Shown here in pieces: positions 42,781 through 52,104 of a DNA stretch of 64,000 nucleotides. The notes under the pieces were generated by a model. That model did not search any database and was not told the origin of the DNA. It was given only the letters and a program-made list of their open reading frames with translations. This stretch comes from Streptomyces europaeiscabiei. Lineage in GTDB: Bacteria; Actinomycetota; Actinomycetes; Streptomycetales; Streptomycetaceae. Every line of letters begins with the position of its first letter. Position 1 is the first letter of the stretch. A program made the translations under genes and the position numbers. The stretch lies in NCBI RefSeq assembly GCF_036346855.1, contig NZ_CP107841.1, forward strand, positions 5,274,001 through 5,338,000. The letters are read 5' to 3'.

Positions 42781-43917
42781 ATGACGGTCATGGAGCAGCG
42801 GGGCGCGTACCGCCCGACACCGCCGCCCGCCTGGCAGCCCCGCACGGACCCCGCGCCGCTGCTGCCCGACGCAACTCCGTACCGCGTGCTCGGCACGGAC
42901 GCGGCGGCCGACGCCGACCCCGCGCTGCTGCGCCGGCTCTACGCCGAGCTGGTGCGCGGCCGTCGCTACAACACGCAGGCCACGGCCCTGACCAAGCAGG
43001 GCAGGCTCGCCGTCTACCCCTCCAGCACCGGCCAGGAGGCCTGCGAGGTCGCCGCCGCGCTCGTCCTCGAAGAGCGGGACTGGCTCTTCCCCAGCTACCG
43101 CGACACGCTCGCCGCCGTCGCCCGCGGCCTCGACCCCGTGCAGGCGCTCACGCTGCTGCGCGGCGACTGGCACACCGGCTACGACCCCCGCGAGCACCGC
43201 GTCGCCCCGCTGTGCACCCCGCTGGCCACCCAGCTCCCGCACGCAGTCGGTCTCGCGCACGCCGCCCGACTCAAGGGCGACGACGTGGTGGCGCTCGCCC
43301 TGGTCGGCGACGGCGGCACCAGCGAGGGCGACTTCCACGAGGCGCTCAACTTCGCCGCCGTCTGGCAGGCCCCGGTCGTCTTCCTCGTCCAGAACAACGG
43401 CTTCGCGATCTCCGTCCCGCTTGCCAAGCAGACCGCCGCCCCGTCGCTCGCCCACAAGGCCGTCGGCTACGGGATGCCGGGCCGCCTGGTCGACGGAAAC
43501 GATGCGGCGGCCGTGCACCAGGTGCTCGCCGAAGCGGTGGCCCACGCGCGCGCGGGTGGCGGTCCCACGCTGGTCGAGGCGGTGACGTACCGCATCGACG
43601 CCCACACCAACGCCGACGACGCGACCCGCTACCGGGGCGACGCCGAGGTCGAGACCTGGCGCGCGCACGACCCGATCACTCTCCTGGAGCACGAGCTGAC
43701 CGAGCGCGGCCTCCTCGACGAGGAGGGCGTCCGGGCCGCCCGCGACGCCGCCGAGACGATGGCGGCCGACCTGCGCGAGCGCATGAACCAGGACCCGGTG
43801 CTCGACCCCATGGACCTCTTCGCCCACGTCTACGCCGAGCCCACTCCGCAGCTGCGCGAGCAGGAGGCCCTGCTCAGGGCCGAGCTGGCTGCGGAACAAG
43901 AAGGGGCGCACCGATGA
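42781..43917 (+). CDS. bkdA: Branched-chain alpha-keto acid dehydrogenase E1 alpha
   Basis: A 378-residue thiamine-diphosphate enzyme subunit that decarboxylates the keto acids from valine, leucine and isoleucine, supplying the branched acyl-CoA starters of Streptomyces fatty acids and polyketides. The TPP/Mg2+ motif GDGGTSEGDFHEALNFAAVWQAPVV is split by the normal NN at VQNN, and the phosphorylation-loop-like DDATRYR is present. ATG 42781 has AGGAGGT upstream. Its stop overlaps the bkdB start. The second copy of this gene is at 60795. Confidence 0.95.
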   Translation: MTVMEQRGAYRPTPPPAWQPRTDPAPLLPDATPYRVLGTDAAADADPALLRRLYAELVRGRRYNTQATALTKQGRLAVYPSSTGQEACEVAAALVLEERDWLFPSYRDTLAAVARGLDPVQALTLLRGDWHTGYDPREHRVAPLCTPLATQLPHAVGLAHAARLKGDDVVALALVGDGGTSEGDFHEALNFAAVWQAPVVFLVQNNGFAISVPLAKQTAAPSLAHKAVGYGMPGRLVDGNDAAAVHQVLAEAVAHARAGGGPTLVEAVTYRIDAHTNADDATRYRGDAEVETWRAHDPITLLEHELTERGLLDEEGVRAARDAAETMAADLRERMNQDPVLDPMDLFAHVYAEPTPQLREQEALLRAELAAEQEGAHR

Positions 43918-44918
43918 CCACCGTCGCGCTCAAGCCCGCCACCATGGCGCAGGCGCTCAACCGCGCCCTGCGTGACGCCATGACCGCCGACCCCACCGTG
44001 CACGTCATGGGCGAGGACGTCGGCGCCCTCGGCGGTGTCTTCCGGGTCACCGACGGGCTCGCGAAGGAGTTCGGCGAGGACCGGGTCACCGACACCCCGC
44101 TCGCCGAGGCGGGCATCCTCGGCACGGCCGTCGGCATGGCCATGTACGGGCTCCGGCCGGTCGTGGAGATGCAGTTCGACGCGTTCGCCTACCCGGCGTT
44201 CGAGCAGCTCATCAGTCATGTCGCCCGTATGCGCAACCGCACGCGCGGGGCGATGCCGCTGCCGATCACCATCCGCGTCCCGTACGGCGGCGGCATCGGT
44301 GGTGTCGAGCACCACAGCGACTCCTCCGAGGCGTACTACATGGCGACCCCGGGGCTCCATGTCGTCACACCCGCCACGGTCGCCGACGCATACGGGCTGC
44401 TGCGCGCCGCCATCGCCTCCGACGACCCGGTCGTCCTCCTGGAACCCAAGCGCCTGTACTGGTCGAAGGACTCCTGGAACCCCGAGGAACCGCAGGCCGT
44501 CGAGCCGATCGGCCGTGCGGTCGTGCGCCGCGCCGGCCGCAGCGCCACGCTCCTCACCTACGGCCCGTCCGTGCCCGTCTGCCTGGAGGCCGCCGAGGCG
44601 GCCACGGCCGAGGGCTGGGACCTGGAAGTCGTCGACCTGCGCTCCCTGGTGCCCTTCGACGACGAGACGGTCGCCGCGTCCGTACGGCGGACCGGGCGCG
44701 CGGTCGTCGTCCATGAGTCCGGCTCCTACGGCGGGCCGGGCGGCGAGATCGCGGCCCGTGTCACCGAGCGCTGCTTCCACCACCTGGAGGCGCCCGTGCT
44801 GCGCGTCGCCGGGTTCGACATCCCGTATCCGCCGCCGATGCTGGAGCGGCACCATCTCCCCGGCGTCGACCGGATCCTGGACGCCGTGGGGCGCCTGCAG
44901 TGGGAGGCGGACAACTGA
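43914..44918 (+). CDS. bkdB: Branched-chain alpha-keto acid dehydrogenase E1 beta
   Basis: A 334-residue E1 beta subunit that completes the thiamine-binding site of BkdA. Characteristic are MGEDVGALGGVFRVTDGL, DTPLAEAGILGTAVGMAMYG, VPYGGGIGGVEHHSDSSEAYY and the C-terminal transketolase domain with LRSLVPFDDETV. ATG 43914 overlaps the bkdA stop (ATGA) and its stop overlaps bkdC by one base (TGATG), so the three subunits are translationally coupled. Confidence 0.95.
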   Translation: MTTVALKPATMAQALNRALRDAMTADPTVHVMGEDVGALGGVFRVTDGLAKEFGEDRVTDTPLAEAGILGTAVGMAMYGLRPVVEMQFDAFAYPAFEQLISHVARMRNRTRGAMPLPITIRVPYGGGIGGVEHHSDSSEAYYMATPGLHVVTPATVADAYGLLRAAIASDDPVVLLEPKRLYWSKDSWNPEEPQAVEPIGRAVVRRAGRSATLLTYGPSVPVCLEAAEAATAEGWDLEVVDLRSLVPFDDETVAASVRRTGRAVVVHESGSYGGPGGEIAARVTERCFHHLEAPVLRVAGFDIPYPPPMLERHHLPGVDRILDAVGRLQWEADN

Positions 44919-46255
44919 TGGCCCAGGTGCTGGAGTTCAAGCTGCCCGACCTCGGTGAGGGGCTGACCGAGGCCGAGATCGTCCGCTGGCTGGTCCAGGT
45001 CGGGGACGTCGTCGCGATCGACCAGCCGGTCGTCGAGGTCGAGACGGCCAAGGCCATGGTCGAGGTCCCCTGCCCCTACGGCGGTGTCGTCACCGCCCGC
45101 TTCGGCGAGGAGGGCACGGAACTGCCCGTCGGGGCACCGCTGCTGACGGTGGCCGTGGGGGCGCCCGCCTCCGGTGTCAACGCCGACGAGGGCTCCGGCA
45201 ACGTGCTGGTCGGATACGGCACCGGGGCGCCGCAGGCACGACGCAGGCGGGTGCGGCCCGGGGAGCCGATCCGGCCCGTGGCGCCTGCCGCGCCGGCGGT
45301 GCGGCTCACCACCGCCGAAACGTCGGCCGCTCCCGAGCGCCCGGACGGACCCGTGCCGGTCATTTCCCCGCTCGTCCGCCGCCTCGCCCGCGAGAACGGC
45401 CTGGACCTGCGGAAGTTGAACGGCACGGGCCCCGAGGGCCTGATCCTGCGGTCGGACGTGGAGCACGCGCTGCGGGCGGCCACGGCCCCGGTTCAGGTGC
45501 CGCAGGCCGTGACCGCGCAGCCGGTCGCAGCGCCCGTCGCGCAGCCCGCGCCCGCCGGGGCCCCCTCCGCCACCCGCGTCCCCCTCCGTGGTGTCCGGGG
45601 CGCCGTCGCCGACAAGCTCTCCCGCAGCCGGCGCGAGATTCCCGACGCGACCTGCTGGGTGGACGCCGACGCGACGGAGCTGATGAACGCCCGCACGACG
45701 CTGAACGCGGCCGGCGGCCCGAAGATCTCCGTCCTCGCGCTGCTCGCCCGGATCTGCACCGCGGCGCTGGCCCGCTTCCCCGAGCTGAACTCGACGGTCG
45801 ACATGGAGGCCCGCGAGATCGTACGGCTCGACCAGGTGCACCTCGGGTTCGCCGCGCAGACGGAACGGGGGCTGGTCGTGCCCGTCGTACGGGACGCGCA
45901 CACCAGGAACGCGGAGTCGCTCGGCGCCGAGTTCGCCCGGCTGACCGAGGCGGCACGGACCGGGACCCTGACGCCCGGCCAGCTGACCGGCGGGACCTTC
46001 ACGCTGAACAACTACGGCGTTTTCGGCGTCGACGGTTCCACGCCGATCATCAACCACCCCGAGGCCGCCATGCTCGGCGTCGGCCGCATCGTCGCCAAGC
46101 CCTGGGTGCACGAGGGCGAGCTGGCGGTACGGCAGGTCGTGCAGCTCTCGCTCACTTTCGACCACCGGGTGTGCGACGGCGGCACGGCGGGAGGCTTCCT
46201 GCGGTTCGTGGCGGACTGTGTCGAACAGCCGGCGGTGCTGCTGCGCACGCTCTGA
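44918..46255 (+). CDS. bkdC: Branched-chain alpha-keto acid dehydrogenase E2 (dihydrolipoyl acyltransferase)
   Basis: A 445-residue core subunit. One lipoyl domain (1-80) with lipoylated Lys45 in ETAKAMVEVP, a Pro/Ala linker, the E3-binding domain (ISPLVRRLARENGLDLRKLNGTGPEG) and the catalytic acyltransferase domain with HRVCDGG (His416, Asp420). It transfers the acyl group to CoA. The E3 lipoamide dehydrogenase is not encoded here and is probably shared. It ends the first BCDH operon. Confidence 0.95.
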   Translation: MAQVLEFKLPDLGEGLTEAEIVRWLVQVGDVVAIDQPVVEVETAKAMVEVPCPYGGVVTARFGEEGTELPVGAPLLTVAVGAPASGVNADEGSGNVLVGYGTGAPQARRRRVRPGEPIRPVAPAAPAVRLTTAETSAAPERPDGPVPVISPLVRRLARENGLDLRKLNGTGPEGLILRSDVEHALRAATAPVQVPQAVTAQPVAAPVAQPAPAGAPSATRVPLRGVRGAVADKLSRSRREIPDATCWVDADATELMNARTTLNAAGGPKISVLALLARICTAALARFPELNSTVDMEAREIVRLDQVHLGFAAQTERGLVVPVVRDAHTRNAESLGAEFARLTEAARTGTLTPGQLTGGTFTLNNYGVFGVDGSTPIINHPEAAMLGVGRIVAKPWVHEGELAVRQVVQLSLTFDHRVCDGGTAGGFLRFVADCVEQPAVLLRTL

Positions 46256-46369
46256 TCACCGACTTCGCCCGGTCGAGTCCGATCGCTCTCCGTCGTCGGG
46301 GCCGACCGGGCCGTGATTGCGCGGTCTCCCCGCGTTCCCTGTGATCGTCGGGGCCCGCATACTCAGGGG

Positions 46370-47341
46370 GTGACCGCGTACGAGCCCCCGGGCGACCCCG
46401 GTACCGAGGCGTTCGACGCCGTCGTGCTCGCCGGAGGCGCCGCCCGGCGGCTCGGCGGCGCCGACAAGCCCGCCGTGCGCGTGGGCGGACGGGCCCTGCT
46501 CGACCGGGTGCTGACCGCCTGCGCCGGCGCCGGGGCGACCGTCGTCGTCGCCGAACCCCGGCCCACCGCGCGGCCCGTGCTGTGGGCCCGCGAGGAACCC
46601 CCGGGCGGCGGCCCTCTCGCCGCACTGGGTGCCGGACTCCGGCATACCACCGCGCCGTACGTCGTCGTCCTCTCCGCCGACCTGCCGTTCCTGGAGGAGG
46701 CGACGGTACGGCGACTGCGCGACGCCCTCTCGCAGAGCGCCGGCCCCGCCGACGGCGTCCTGGTCACCGACCCCGACGGCCGTGACCAGCCCCTCGTGGC
46801 CGTCTACCGGGCCGAGGTCCTGCGCCGTGAGCTCGCGCGGCTCGCCGCCGGGCACGACGGCCTCACCGGGCTCCCCCTGCGGCGGCTGACCGCCACGCTG
46901 CGCCTCACCCGCATCACCGACCCGGTCGCGTCCTTCGACTGCGACACCTGGGACGACATCGCCGCCGCCCGCGCACGGATCAGGGAGCATGGCCACGTGT
47001 TGGATGAATGGATTTCCGCAGTCAAGGACGAGCTGGGGATCGACCTCGACGTCGACATCACCGAACTGCTCGACCTCGCCCGTGACGCCGCGCACAGCGT
47101 GGCCCGGCCCGCCGCTCCGCTGACCACGTTCCTGATCGGCTACGCCGCCGCCCAGGCCGGGGGAGGCCCCGAGGCGGTCACCGAGGCCGCCCGCAAGGCG
47201 TCCGCCCTGGCCCTCCGCTGGGCCGACGAGAACACCCCCGACGCCAAGCCCGATGCCAAGCCCGATGCCAAGCCCGACGCCAAGCCCGACGCCGGGACCG
47301 GGACCGGTACCGGCCAGAACACCGGCCCGGCCGCCGGATGA
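46370..47341 (+). CDS. MobA-like nucleotidyltransferase fused to a DUF6457-like domain
   Basis: A 323-residue two-domain protein. Residues 1-200 are a MobA-type NTP transferase with LAGGAARRLGGADKPAV and DGRDQPLVAVYR, which would attach GMP to molybdopterin. Residues ~205-290 (LDEWISAVKDELGIDLDVDITELLDLARDAAHSVARP split across helices) form a small helical domain found as DUF6457 in actinobacteria. The tail has four DAKP repeats and ends in Gly/Thr repeats. GTG 46370 is six bases after a CATACT -10, suggesting a leaderless transcript. It overlaps moeA, so both belong to molybdenum cofactor synthesis. Confidence 0.86.
   Translation: MTAYEPPGDPGTEAFDAVVLAGGAARRLGGADKPAVRVGGRALLDRVLTACAGAGATVVVAEPRPTARPVLWAREEPPGGGPLAALGAGLRHTTAPYVVVLSADLPFLEEATVRRLRDALSQSAGPADGVLVTDPDGRDQPLVAVYRAEVLRRELARLAAGHDGLTGLPLRRLTATLRLTRITDPVASFDCDTWDDIAAARARIREHGHVLDEWISAVKDELGIDLDVDITELLDLARDAAHSVARPAAPLTTFLIGYAAAQAGGGPEAVTEAARKASALALRWADENTPDAKPDAKPDAKPDAKPDAGTGTGTGQNTGPAAG
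47240..47287 (+). repeat. 12-bp tandem repeat, four copies
   Basis: GA(C/T)GCCAAGCCC four times, in frame (Asp-Ala-Lys-Pro) at the end of the MobA-like gene. Confidence 0.9.
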
Positions 47342-48693
47342 CCACCCAGGACGCCGAAGAACTCGACGTGGAGGAGGCGCTGGCCGTGGCCAACGACAGG
47401 GCCGTACGGGGGCCGGACGAGCCCCGCTCCTCCCGCGAAGCCACCACGACCGGCCAGGCCGACCCGCACCGGGCCAAGGACCACGCCCACCACAGGGCCA
47501 CCTCCTGGCCCGAGGCCCGAGCCGTCGCCGAACGCGCCGCCCGCTCGGCCGGTCGCCGGGCGCCCGTGTCGGTCACCGTCGACCAGGCCCTCGGCCTCGT
47601 TCTCGCCGCCTCCCTCACCGCCCTCACCGACCTCCCCTCCTTCGACACCTCCGCCATGGACGGCTGGGCGGTCGCGGGACCCGGCCCCTGGGACGTACGG
47701 GAGAACGGTGTGCTGGCAGGGCACGCCGATCCCGTGCGGCTCACGGACGGGGAGGCGGTGCGGATCGCCACGGGCGCCCGCATCCCCCTCGACACGACCG
47801 CCGTCCTGCGCAGCGAGCACGGCCGCACCGACGACAAGGGACGGCTGCACCCGATCCGGGACCTCGCCCACGGACAGGACATCCGCCCACGGGGCCAGGA
47901 GTGCCGCAACGGCGACCAACTGCTGCCGCTCGGCACGCAGATCACCCCGGCCGCGCTCGGACTCGCGGCGGCCGCCGGATACGACACGGTGAGCGTGCTC
48001 CCACGCCCGCGCGTCGAACTGCTTGTCCTGGGCGATGAACTGCTCACCGAAGGGCTTCCGCGCGAGGGCCTGATCCGGGACGCACTCGGCCCCATGCTGC
48101 CGTCCTGGCTCCGGGCACTCGGCGCCGAGGTCGCCGCCGTACGCCGCCTCGGGGACGATGCCGACGCCCTGTACCGGGCCGTGAAGAAGTCCTCCGCCGA
48201 CCTCATCGTCACCACCGGCGGCACGGCCGCCGGACCCGTCGACCACGTCCACCCCATCCTGCGCCGCGTCGGGGCCGAACTCCTCGTCGACGGCGTGAAG
48301 GTGCGGCCCGGCCACCCCATGCTGCTGGCCCGTATCAAGCAGGACCAGCACCTCGTCGGTCTGCCCGGCAATCCCCTGGCCGCCGTCTCGGGGCTGTTCA
48401 CGCTCGCCGAGCCTCTGCTGCGGACCCTCGCCGGACGCGCCGCCCCGGAGCCGTATGCGATGCCTCTGCGGGAGGCGGTGCACGGCCACCCGTACGACAC
48501 CCGGCTCGTTCCCGTCGCCCTGCGCGGTGACGATGCCGTGCCACTGCACTACAACGGTCCCGCTATGCTCCGCGGAATCGCCACCGCCGATGCCCTTGCC
48601 GTCGTACCGCCCGGAGGCGCGCGCCCCGGCCGGGAGCTGGAGCTGCTCGACCTGCCCTGGGCGACAGCGGGGATGCAGGTGTGTTTCACGTGA
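47338..48693 (+). CDS. moeA: Molybdopterin molybdenumtransferase MoeA
   Basis: A 451-residue enzyme that inserts molybdate into adenylated molybdopterin. MoeA domains I-IV are recognisable: SFDTSAMDGWAV, the ATGARIP loop and ELLVLGDELL, followed by TTGGTAAGPVDHV, a variant of the usual TTGGVSVGDYD metal-binding loop, and GLPGNPLAAV. The N-terminus (1-50) is a polar extension. ATG 47338 overlaps the preceding stop. Its last codons and TGA stop (TGT TTC ACG TGA) lie inside a perfect parS site, so the protein's end (CFT) is dictated by the centromere sequence. Confidence 0.93.
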   Translation: MTTQDAEELDVEEALAVANDRAVRGPDEPRSSREATTTGQADPHRAKDHAHHRATSWPEARAVAERAARSAGRRAPVSVTVDQALGLVLAASLTALTDLPSFDTSAMDGWAVAGPGPWDVRENGVLAGHADPVRLTDGEAVRIATGARIPLDTTAVLRSEHGRTDDKGRLHPIRDLAHGQDIRPRGQECRNGDQLLPLGTQITPAALGLAAAAGYDTVSVLPRPRVELLVLGDELLTEGLPREGLIRDALGPMLPSWLRALGAEVAAVRRLGDDADALYRAVKKSSADLIVTTGGTAAGPVDHVHPILRRVGAELLVDGVKVRPGHPMLLARIKQDQHLVGLPGNPLAAVSGLFTLAEPLLRTLAGRAAPEPYAMPLREAVHGHPYDTRLVPVALRGDDAVPLHYNGPAMLRGIATADALAVVPPGGARPGRELELLDLPWATAGMQVCFT

Positions 48694-48696
48694 AAC
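48683..48696. promoter_or_regulatory. parS: parS site containing the moeA stop codon
   Basis: GTTTCACGTGAAAC, exact; its TGA (48691-48693) is the moeA stop codon. Confidence 0.94.
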
Positions 48697-48730
48697 ATTC
48701 CCATGGTCAACCGGCCTGGAGACCAACGGT

Positions 48731-48744
48731 GTTTCACGTGAAAC
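48731..48744. promoter_or_regulatory. parS: parS site, moeA/channel spacer
   Basis: GTTTCACGTGAAAC, exact; 48 bases from the previous site, start to start. Confidence 0.94.
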
Positions 48745-48798
48745 AACGGGCGGAGGGGGGCGAAGTGCAGCCAGGGGATGTACGTCGAAACGGGGAGT

Positions 48799-48812
48799 GT
48801 TTCACGTGAAAC
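48799..48812. promoter_or_regulatory. parS: parS site containing the channel start codon
   Basis: GTTTCACGTGAAAC, exact; 68 bases from the previous site. Its internal GTG (48806-48808) is the best start codon of the following gene, with GGGGAG eight bases upstream. Confidence 0.94.
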
Positions 48813-49897
48813 TGCCGGGCCATGATGCGATCGCCCGCAACGCGGACGAGCGTCTGGTGACCCACCAGGTGAAATTGCCGAAACGGGAGGTCGAGCGGCC
48901 GATCCGGCAGGTCGGCAAGCGACTGGCAATGGCCTTGTTCGTGCTGGTCGCGACCGCGTTCATCGTCTACGCCGACCGTGGCGGGTACAACGACAACTCC
49001 GACGGTTCCGTCGACCTGCTCGACGCTTTCTACTACGCCACCGTCACTCTCTCCACCACCGGGTACGGCGACATCACCCCGGTCAGCGACGCTGCCCGGT
49101 TCACCAACATCTTCGTGATCACGCCCCTGCGTGTGCTGTTTCTGATCATCCTGGTCGGGACCACGCTGGAGGTCCTCACGGAGCGCACGCGTGAGGAATG
49201 GCGACTGAAACGCTGGAGGGCGACCTTGAGGGAGCACACCGTTGTAGTCGGCTGGGGGACGAAAGGACGGTCGGCGATCCAGACCGTCTGTGCGACCGGG
49301 CTGAAGAAGGAGCAGGTCGTCGTCGTGGATCCCAGCTCCAAGGTCATCGACGCCGCGACGGCCGACGGATACACGGGCGTGGTCGGGGACGCGACCCGCA
49401 GCGATGTGCTGTTGCAGGCCGAGGCGCAGAAGGCGCGGCAGATCATCATCTCGACCGCGCGGGACGACACCGCCGTGCTGGTCGCGCTGACCGCCCGCCA
49501 GCTCAACCGCGGGGCGAAGATCGTGGCCGCCGTACGCGAGGAGGAGAACGCGCCGCTGCTGAAGCAGTCAGGGGCGGACGTCGTCATCACCAGCGCCAGC
49601 GCGGCCGGACGGCTCCTCGGGCTCTCCGTGCTCAGCCCCGCCGCCGGCATGGTCATGGAAGACCTCATCCAGCAGGGCAGCGGGCTCGACATCGCCGAAC
49701 GGCCGGTCATAAAGGCCGAGGTGGGGCGCGGTGTGCGGGAGACCGAGGACCTGGTGGTCAGCGTGCTGCGCGGACACCGGGTGCTCGGCTACGACGATCC
49801 GTCCATCGGCGAGCTCCAGTTGACGGACCGGCTCATCACCATCGTCCGCGCCACGCCGAGCACGAAGATCACCCCCGAGACCAAGCACCTGCCGTAG
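48806..49897 (+). CDS. Potassium channel with RCK (TrkA-N/TrkA-C) domains
   Basis: A 363-residue two-helix K+ channel. Transmembrane helix 1 (MALFVLVATAFIVYAD), a pore loop with filter TTGYGD (84-89), helix 2 (LRVLFLIILVGTTLEVL), then a cytoplasmic RCK domain with Rossmann signature VVVGWGTKGRSAIQT and a C-terminal ligand domain. This is the MthK/YugO plan: four subunits form the pore and RCK domains gate it by nucleotide or ions. GTG 48806 is preferred for its ribosome site; GTG 48797 is also in frame but has none. The start codon lies within parS. Confidence 0.92.
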   Translation: MKLPGHDAIARNADERLVTHQVKLPKREVERPIRQVGKRLAMALFVLVATAFIVYADRGGYNDNSDGSVDLLDAFYYATVTLSTTGYGDITPVSDAARFTNIFVITPLRVLFLIILVGTTLEVLTERTREEWRLKRWRATLREHTVVVGWGTKGRSAIQTVCATGLKKEQVVVVDPSSKVIDAATADGYTGVVGDATRSDVLLQAEAQKARQIIISTARDDTAVLVALTARQLNRGAKIVAAVREEENAPLLKQSGADVVITSASAAGRLLGLSVLSPAAGMVMEDLIQQGSGLDIAERPVIKAEVGRGVRETEDLVVSVLRGHRVLGYDDPSIGELQLTDRLITIVRATPSTKITPETKHLP

Positions 49898-49933
49898 CGG
49901 TCGGGCCGACTGCGACGGAGCGGGAACAACGAA

Positions 49934-49969
49934 GAGGGCGCCTCGGGGACGTATCCCCGGGGCGCCCTC
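49934..49969. terminator. Bidirectional terminator
   Basis: A 16-pair stem (GAGGGCGCCTCGGGGA with its near-complement, one T-G pair) and loop CGTA between the convergent channel and ABC permease genes. Confidence 0.85.
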
Positions 49970-50000
49970 ACTGCATGGACCCACTGGTCCGGGCGGACCG

Positions 50001-50849
50001 TTACTTACGGTTGTACAGCCGCATCGTGATCGGTCCGAAGACCAGCACGAACAGGGCCGACCAGCCCAGCGTCCAGGCGATCTCCGCGGTCGGCCACTCA
50101 CCCGCCATCAACTCGCGGACCGCCGAGGCCAGATGCGTGACCGGGCTGTTGTTGACGAACGCCTGGAGCCAGCCCGGCATCGTGCCCGGGTCGACGAAGA
50201 CATTGGACAGGAAGGTCAGCGGGAAGATCACCATCATGCTGACGCCCATCACGGACTTCTCGGTGCGCAGCATCAGGCCGAACATCGTCCAGATCCACGA
50301 GAACGCGAACGAGAAGACGATGAGCAGCACGACCCCGGCGACCACGCCCGGCACCCCGCCGTCCGGGCGGTAGCCGAGGATCATGCCGACCGTGAGCATC
50401 ACCACGGACGCGATCGCGTAGCGCAGGGCATCGCCCAGCAGATAGCCGACCATCGTCGACGGCCGCCAGATCGGCAGCGAGCGGAACCGGTCGAAGACCC
50501 CCTTCTCGATGTCCGTGTTGACCGAGACCCCGGTGTACATCGTGATCATCACGACCGACATCACCAGGATGCCCGGCAGCAGGAACTGGATGTACTCCTC
50601 CGGGGAGCCTGCCAGCGCACCGCCGAAGAGGTACGTGTACATCAGCACCATCATGATCGGGAAGGCGGTGACGTCGAAGAGCTGTTCCGGCACGTGCTTG
50701 ATCTTGAGCATGGCCCGCCAGCCGAAGGTCAGGGACGCCGACAGGGCGCTGGGACGCGGCGGCCTTTCCCTGGAGATGAGCAGCGCGGCGAGCGACTCGG
50801 CGCTGACGGGGGCGAGTTCCTTGTTCTCGGGGGTGGTCACGGTGCTCAT
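50001..50849 (-). CDS. ABC-2 type transporter permease (DrrB family)
   Basis: A 282-residue membrane protein with six predicted helices, for example [12 protein letters not shown] and [17 protein letters not shown]. It belongs to the ABC-2/DrrB family, with the typical [21 protein letters not shown] motif in the first cytoplasmic loop region and [27 protein letters not shown] near the end. ATG 50849 overlaps the ATPase stop by four bases. Together they should export a hydrophobic compound, as DrrAB exports daunorubicin; the substrate is unknown and no biosynthetic genes are near. Confidence 0.93.
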   Translation of the reverse strand: MSTVTTPENKELAPVSAESLAALLISRERPPRPSALSASLTFGWRAMLKIKHVPEQLFDVTAFPIMMVLMYTYLFGGALAGSPEEYIQFLLPGILVMSVVMITMYTGVSVNTDIEKGVFDRFRSLPIWRPSTMVGYLLGDALRYAIASVVMLTVGMILGYRPDGGVPGVVAGVVLLIVFSFAFSWIWTMFGLMLRTEKSVMGVSMMVIFPLTFLSNVFVDPGTMPGWLQAFVNNSPVTHLASAVRELMAGEWPTAEIAWTLGWSALFVLVFGPITMRLYNRK

Positions 50850-51868
50850 GCCGCCGCCTCGTCCTTCGTGTTGACGACCTTGGAGTCGTGGGCCTTCGTG
50901 TCGTGTCCGGTGAGGGCGAGGAACACCTCGTCCAGGCTGGGCTGCCCCAGCGAGAAGTTGTCGACGGTGATGCCTCTGCGGGCCAGCTCGGCCAGCGCTC
51001 GGGCGGCCGCCTCGGCGGCACCCTGCCCGTTTCCGGACCCCGCGCCCACACGTGCCGTCAGTGCCACCGGGTCCGGCTCCCGCTGCACATCGGCGTCGAG
51101 GGCGAGTCGCAGTACCTCCTCGGCCTGCGGCCGCTGGGCCGCGTCGCGCAGCCGCAGATGGACGGACCCGGCGCCCACGGACGCCTTCAGCTCGCCCTTC
51201 GTGCCCTCCGCGATCACCTTGCCCTGGTCGATGACCGCGATCCGGGACGCCAGCTGGTCCGCCTCGTCCAGATACTGCGTGGTCAGCAGCACGGTCGTGC
51301 CCTGGGCGACCACCGCGCGCACGATGTCCCACACCTGGTTGCGGCTGCGTGGGTCGAGGCCGGTCGTCGGCTCGTCCAGGAACAGCAGGTCGGGCGTGTT
51401 CAGGATGGACGCGGCGATGTCGATACGGCGCCGCATGCCGCCCGAGTAGTGCTTGACCTGTTTTCCGGCCGCTTCGCTCAGCCCGAAGGCCTCCAGTAGT
51501 TGCTCGGCACGATGGCGGGCCGCCCGTTTGTCGTGGCCGAGGAGCCGGGCGAGCAGCACCAGATTCTCGGTGCCGGTCAGGTCCTCGTCCACGGAGGCGT
51601 ACTGCCCGGTCAGGCTCACCCGGCCGCGTACCTCGTCGGCCTCCCGGACGACGTCGTGACCGAACACGTGCGCCTCGCCCCCGTCGGGGCGCAGCAGGGT
51701 GGCGAGCATCTTCACCGTGGTCGTCTTGCCGGCGCCGTTCGGGCCGAGGACGCCATAGACCGTGCCGGCGGGCACGGCCAGGTCGACGCCGTCGACGGCC
51801 CGGGTCTCGCCGAAGGTCTTCACCAGACCCGCGGTCTCGATCGCGAGGCCGGACGTCTGTGCGCTCAT
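50846..51868 (-). CDS. ABC transporter ATP-binding protein (DrrA family)
   Basis: A 340-residue ATPase. Walker [12 protein letters not shown]-loop [14 protein letters not shown], signature [10 protein letters not shown], Walker [13 protein letters not shown] and the H/switch region [13 protein letters not shown] are present. The C-terminal ~100 residues are the DrrA-type extension ending in [18 protein letters not shown] 51868 has GGAACC upstream; 19 further in-frame codons upstream are unlikely to be translated. It is first in a two-gene operon with the permease. Confidence 0.94.
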   Translation of the reverse strand: MSAQTSGLAIETAGLVKTFGETRAVDGVDLAVPAGTVYGVLGPNGAGKTTTVKMLATLLRPDGGEAHVFGHDVVREADEVRGRVSLTGQYASVDEDLTGTENLVLLARLLGHDKRAARHRAEQLLEAFGLSEAAGKQVKHYSGGMRRRIDIAASILNTPDLLFLDEPTTGLDPRSRNQVWDIVRAVVAQGTTVLLTTQYLDEADQLASRIAVIDQGKVIAEGTKGELKASVGAGSVHLRLRDAAQRPQAEEVLRLALDADVQREPDPVALTARVGAGSGNGQGAAEAAARALAELARRGITVDNFSLGQPSLDEVFLALTGHDTKAHDSKVVNTKDEAAA

Positions 51869-52104
51869 GTCTGGGTTCCTTCCGCGTGCGGGGCCCGTGT
51901 CCGGGGCTACGAGAGGGGAGACCACCGGGACCGCCGAAACTCATCGGTCGCCGCGCGAGGAGTCGGGACCGCTTCGCCACCGGGGGCGAAGCGCGTCGGC
52001 GAGGACCCGTGCGGCCGTGCAGTCCCCACGGTCTCGCCCATGGAGTGCGGGCGCACCTCAATTAGGACCAAGGGCGGAGGCGGTTCGGGCCGGAGGCGCA
52101 GGCA
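51869..52104. other. Spacer upstream of the ABC operon
   Basis: It holds the presumed promoter of the ABC operon; no gene is seen. It continues into the 199-bp repeat array. Confidence 0.4.

Noticed and set aside
50001..51868. Antibiotic biosynthetic or resistance cluster around the Drr-type exporter
   Set aside because: No biosynthetic, regulatory or tailoring genes are nearby; two genes alone do not make a cluster.
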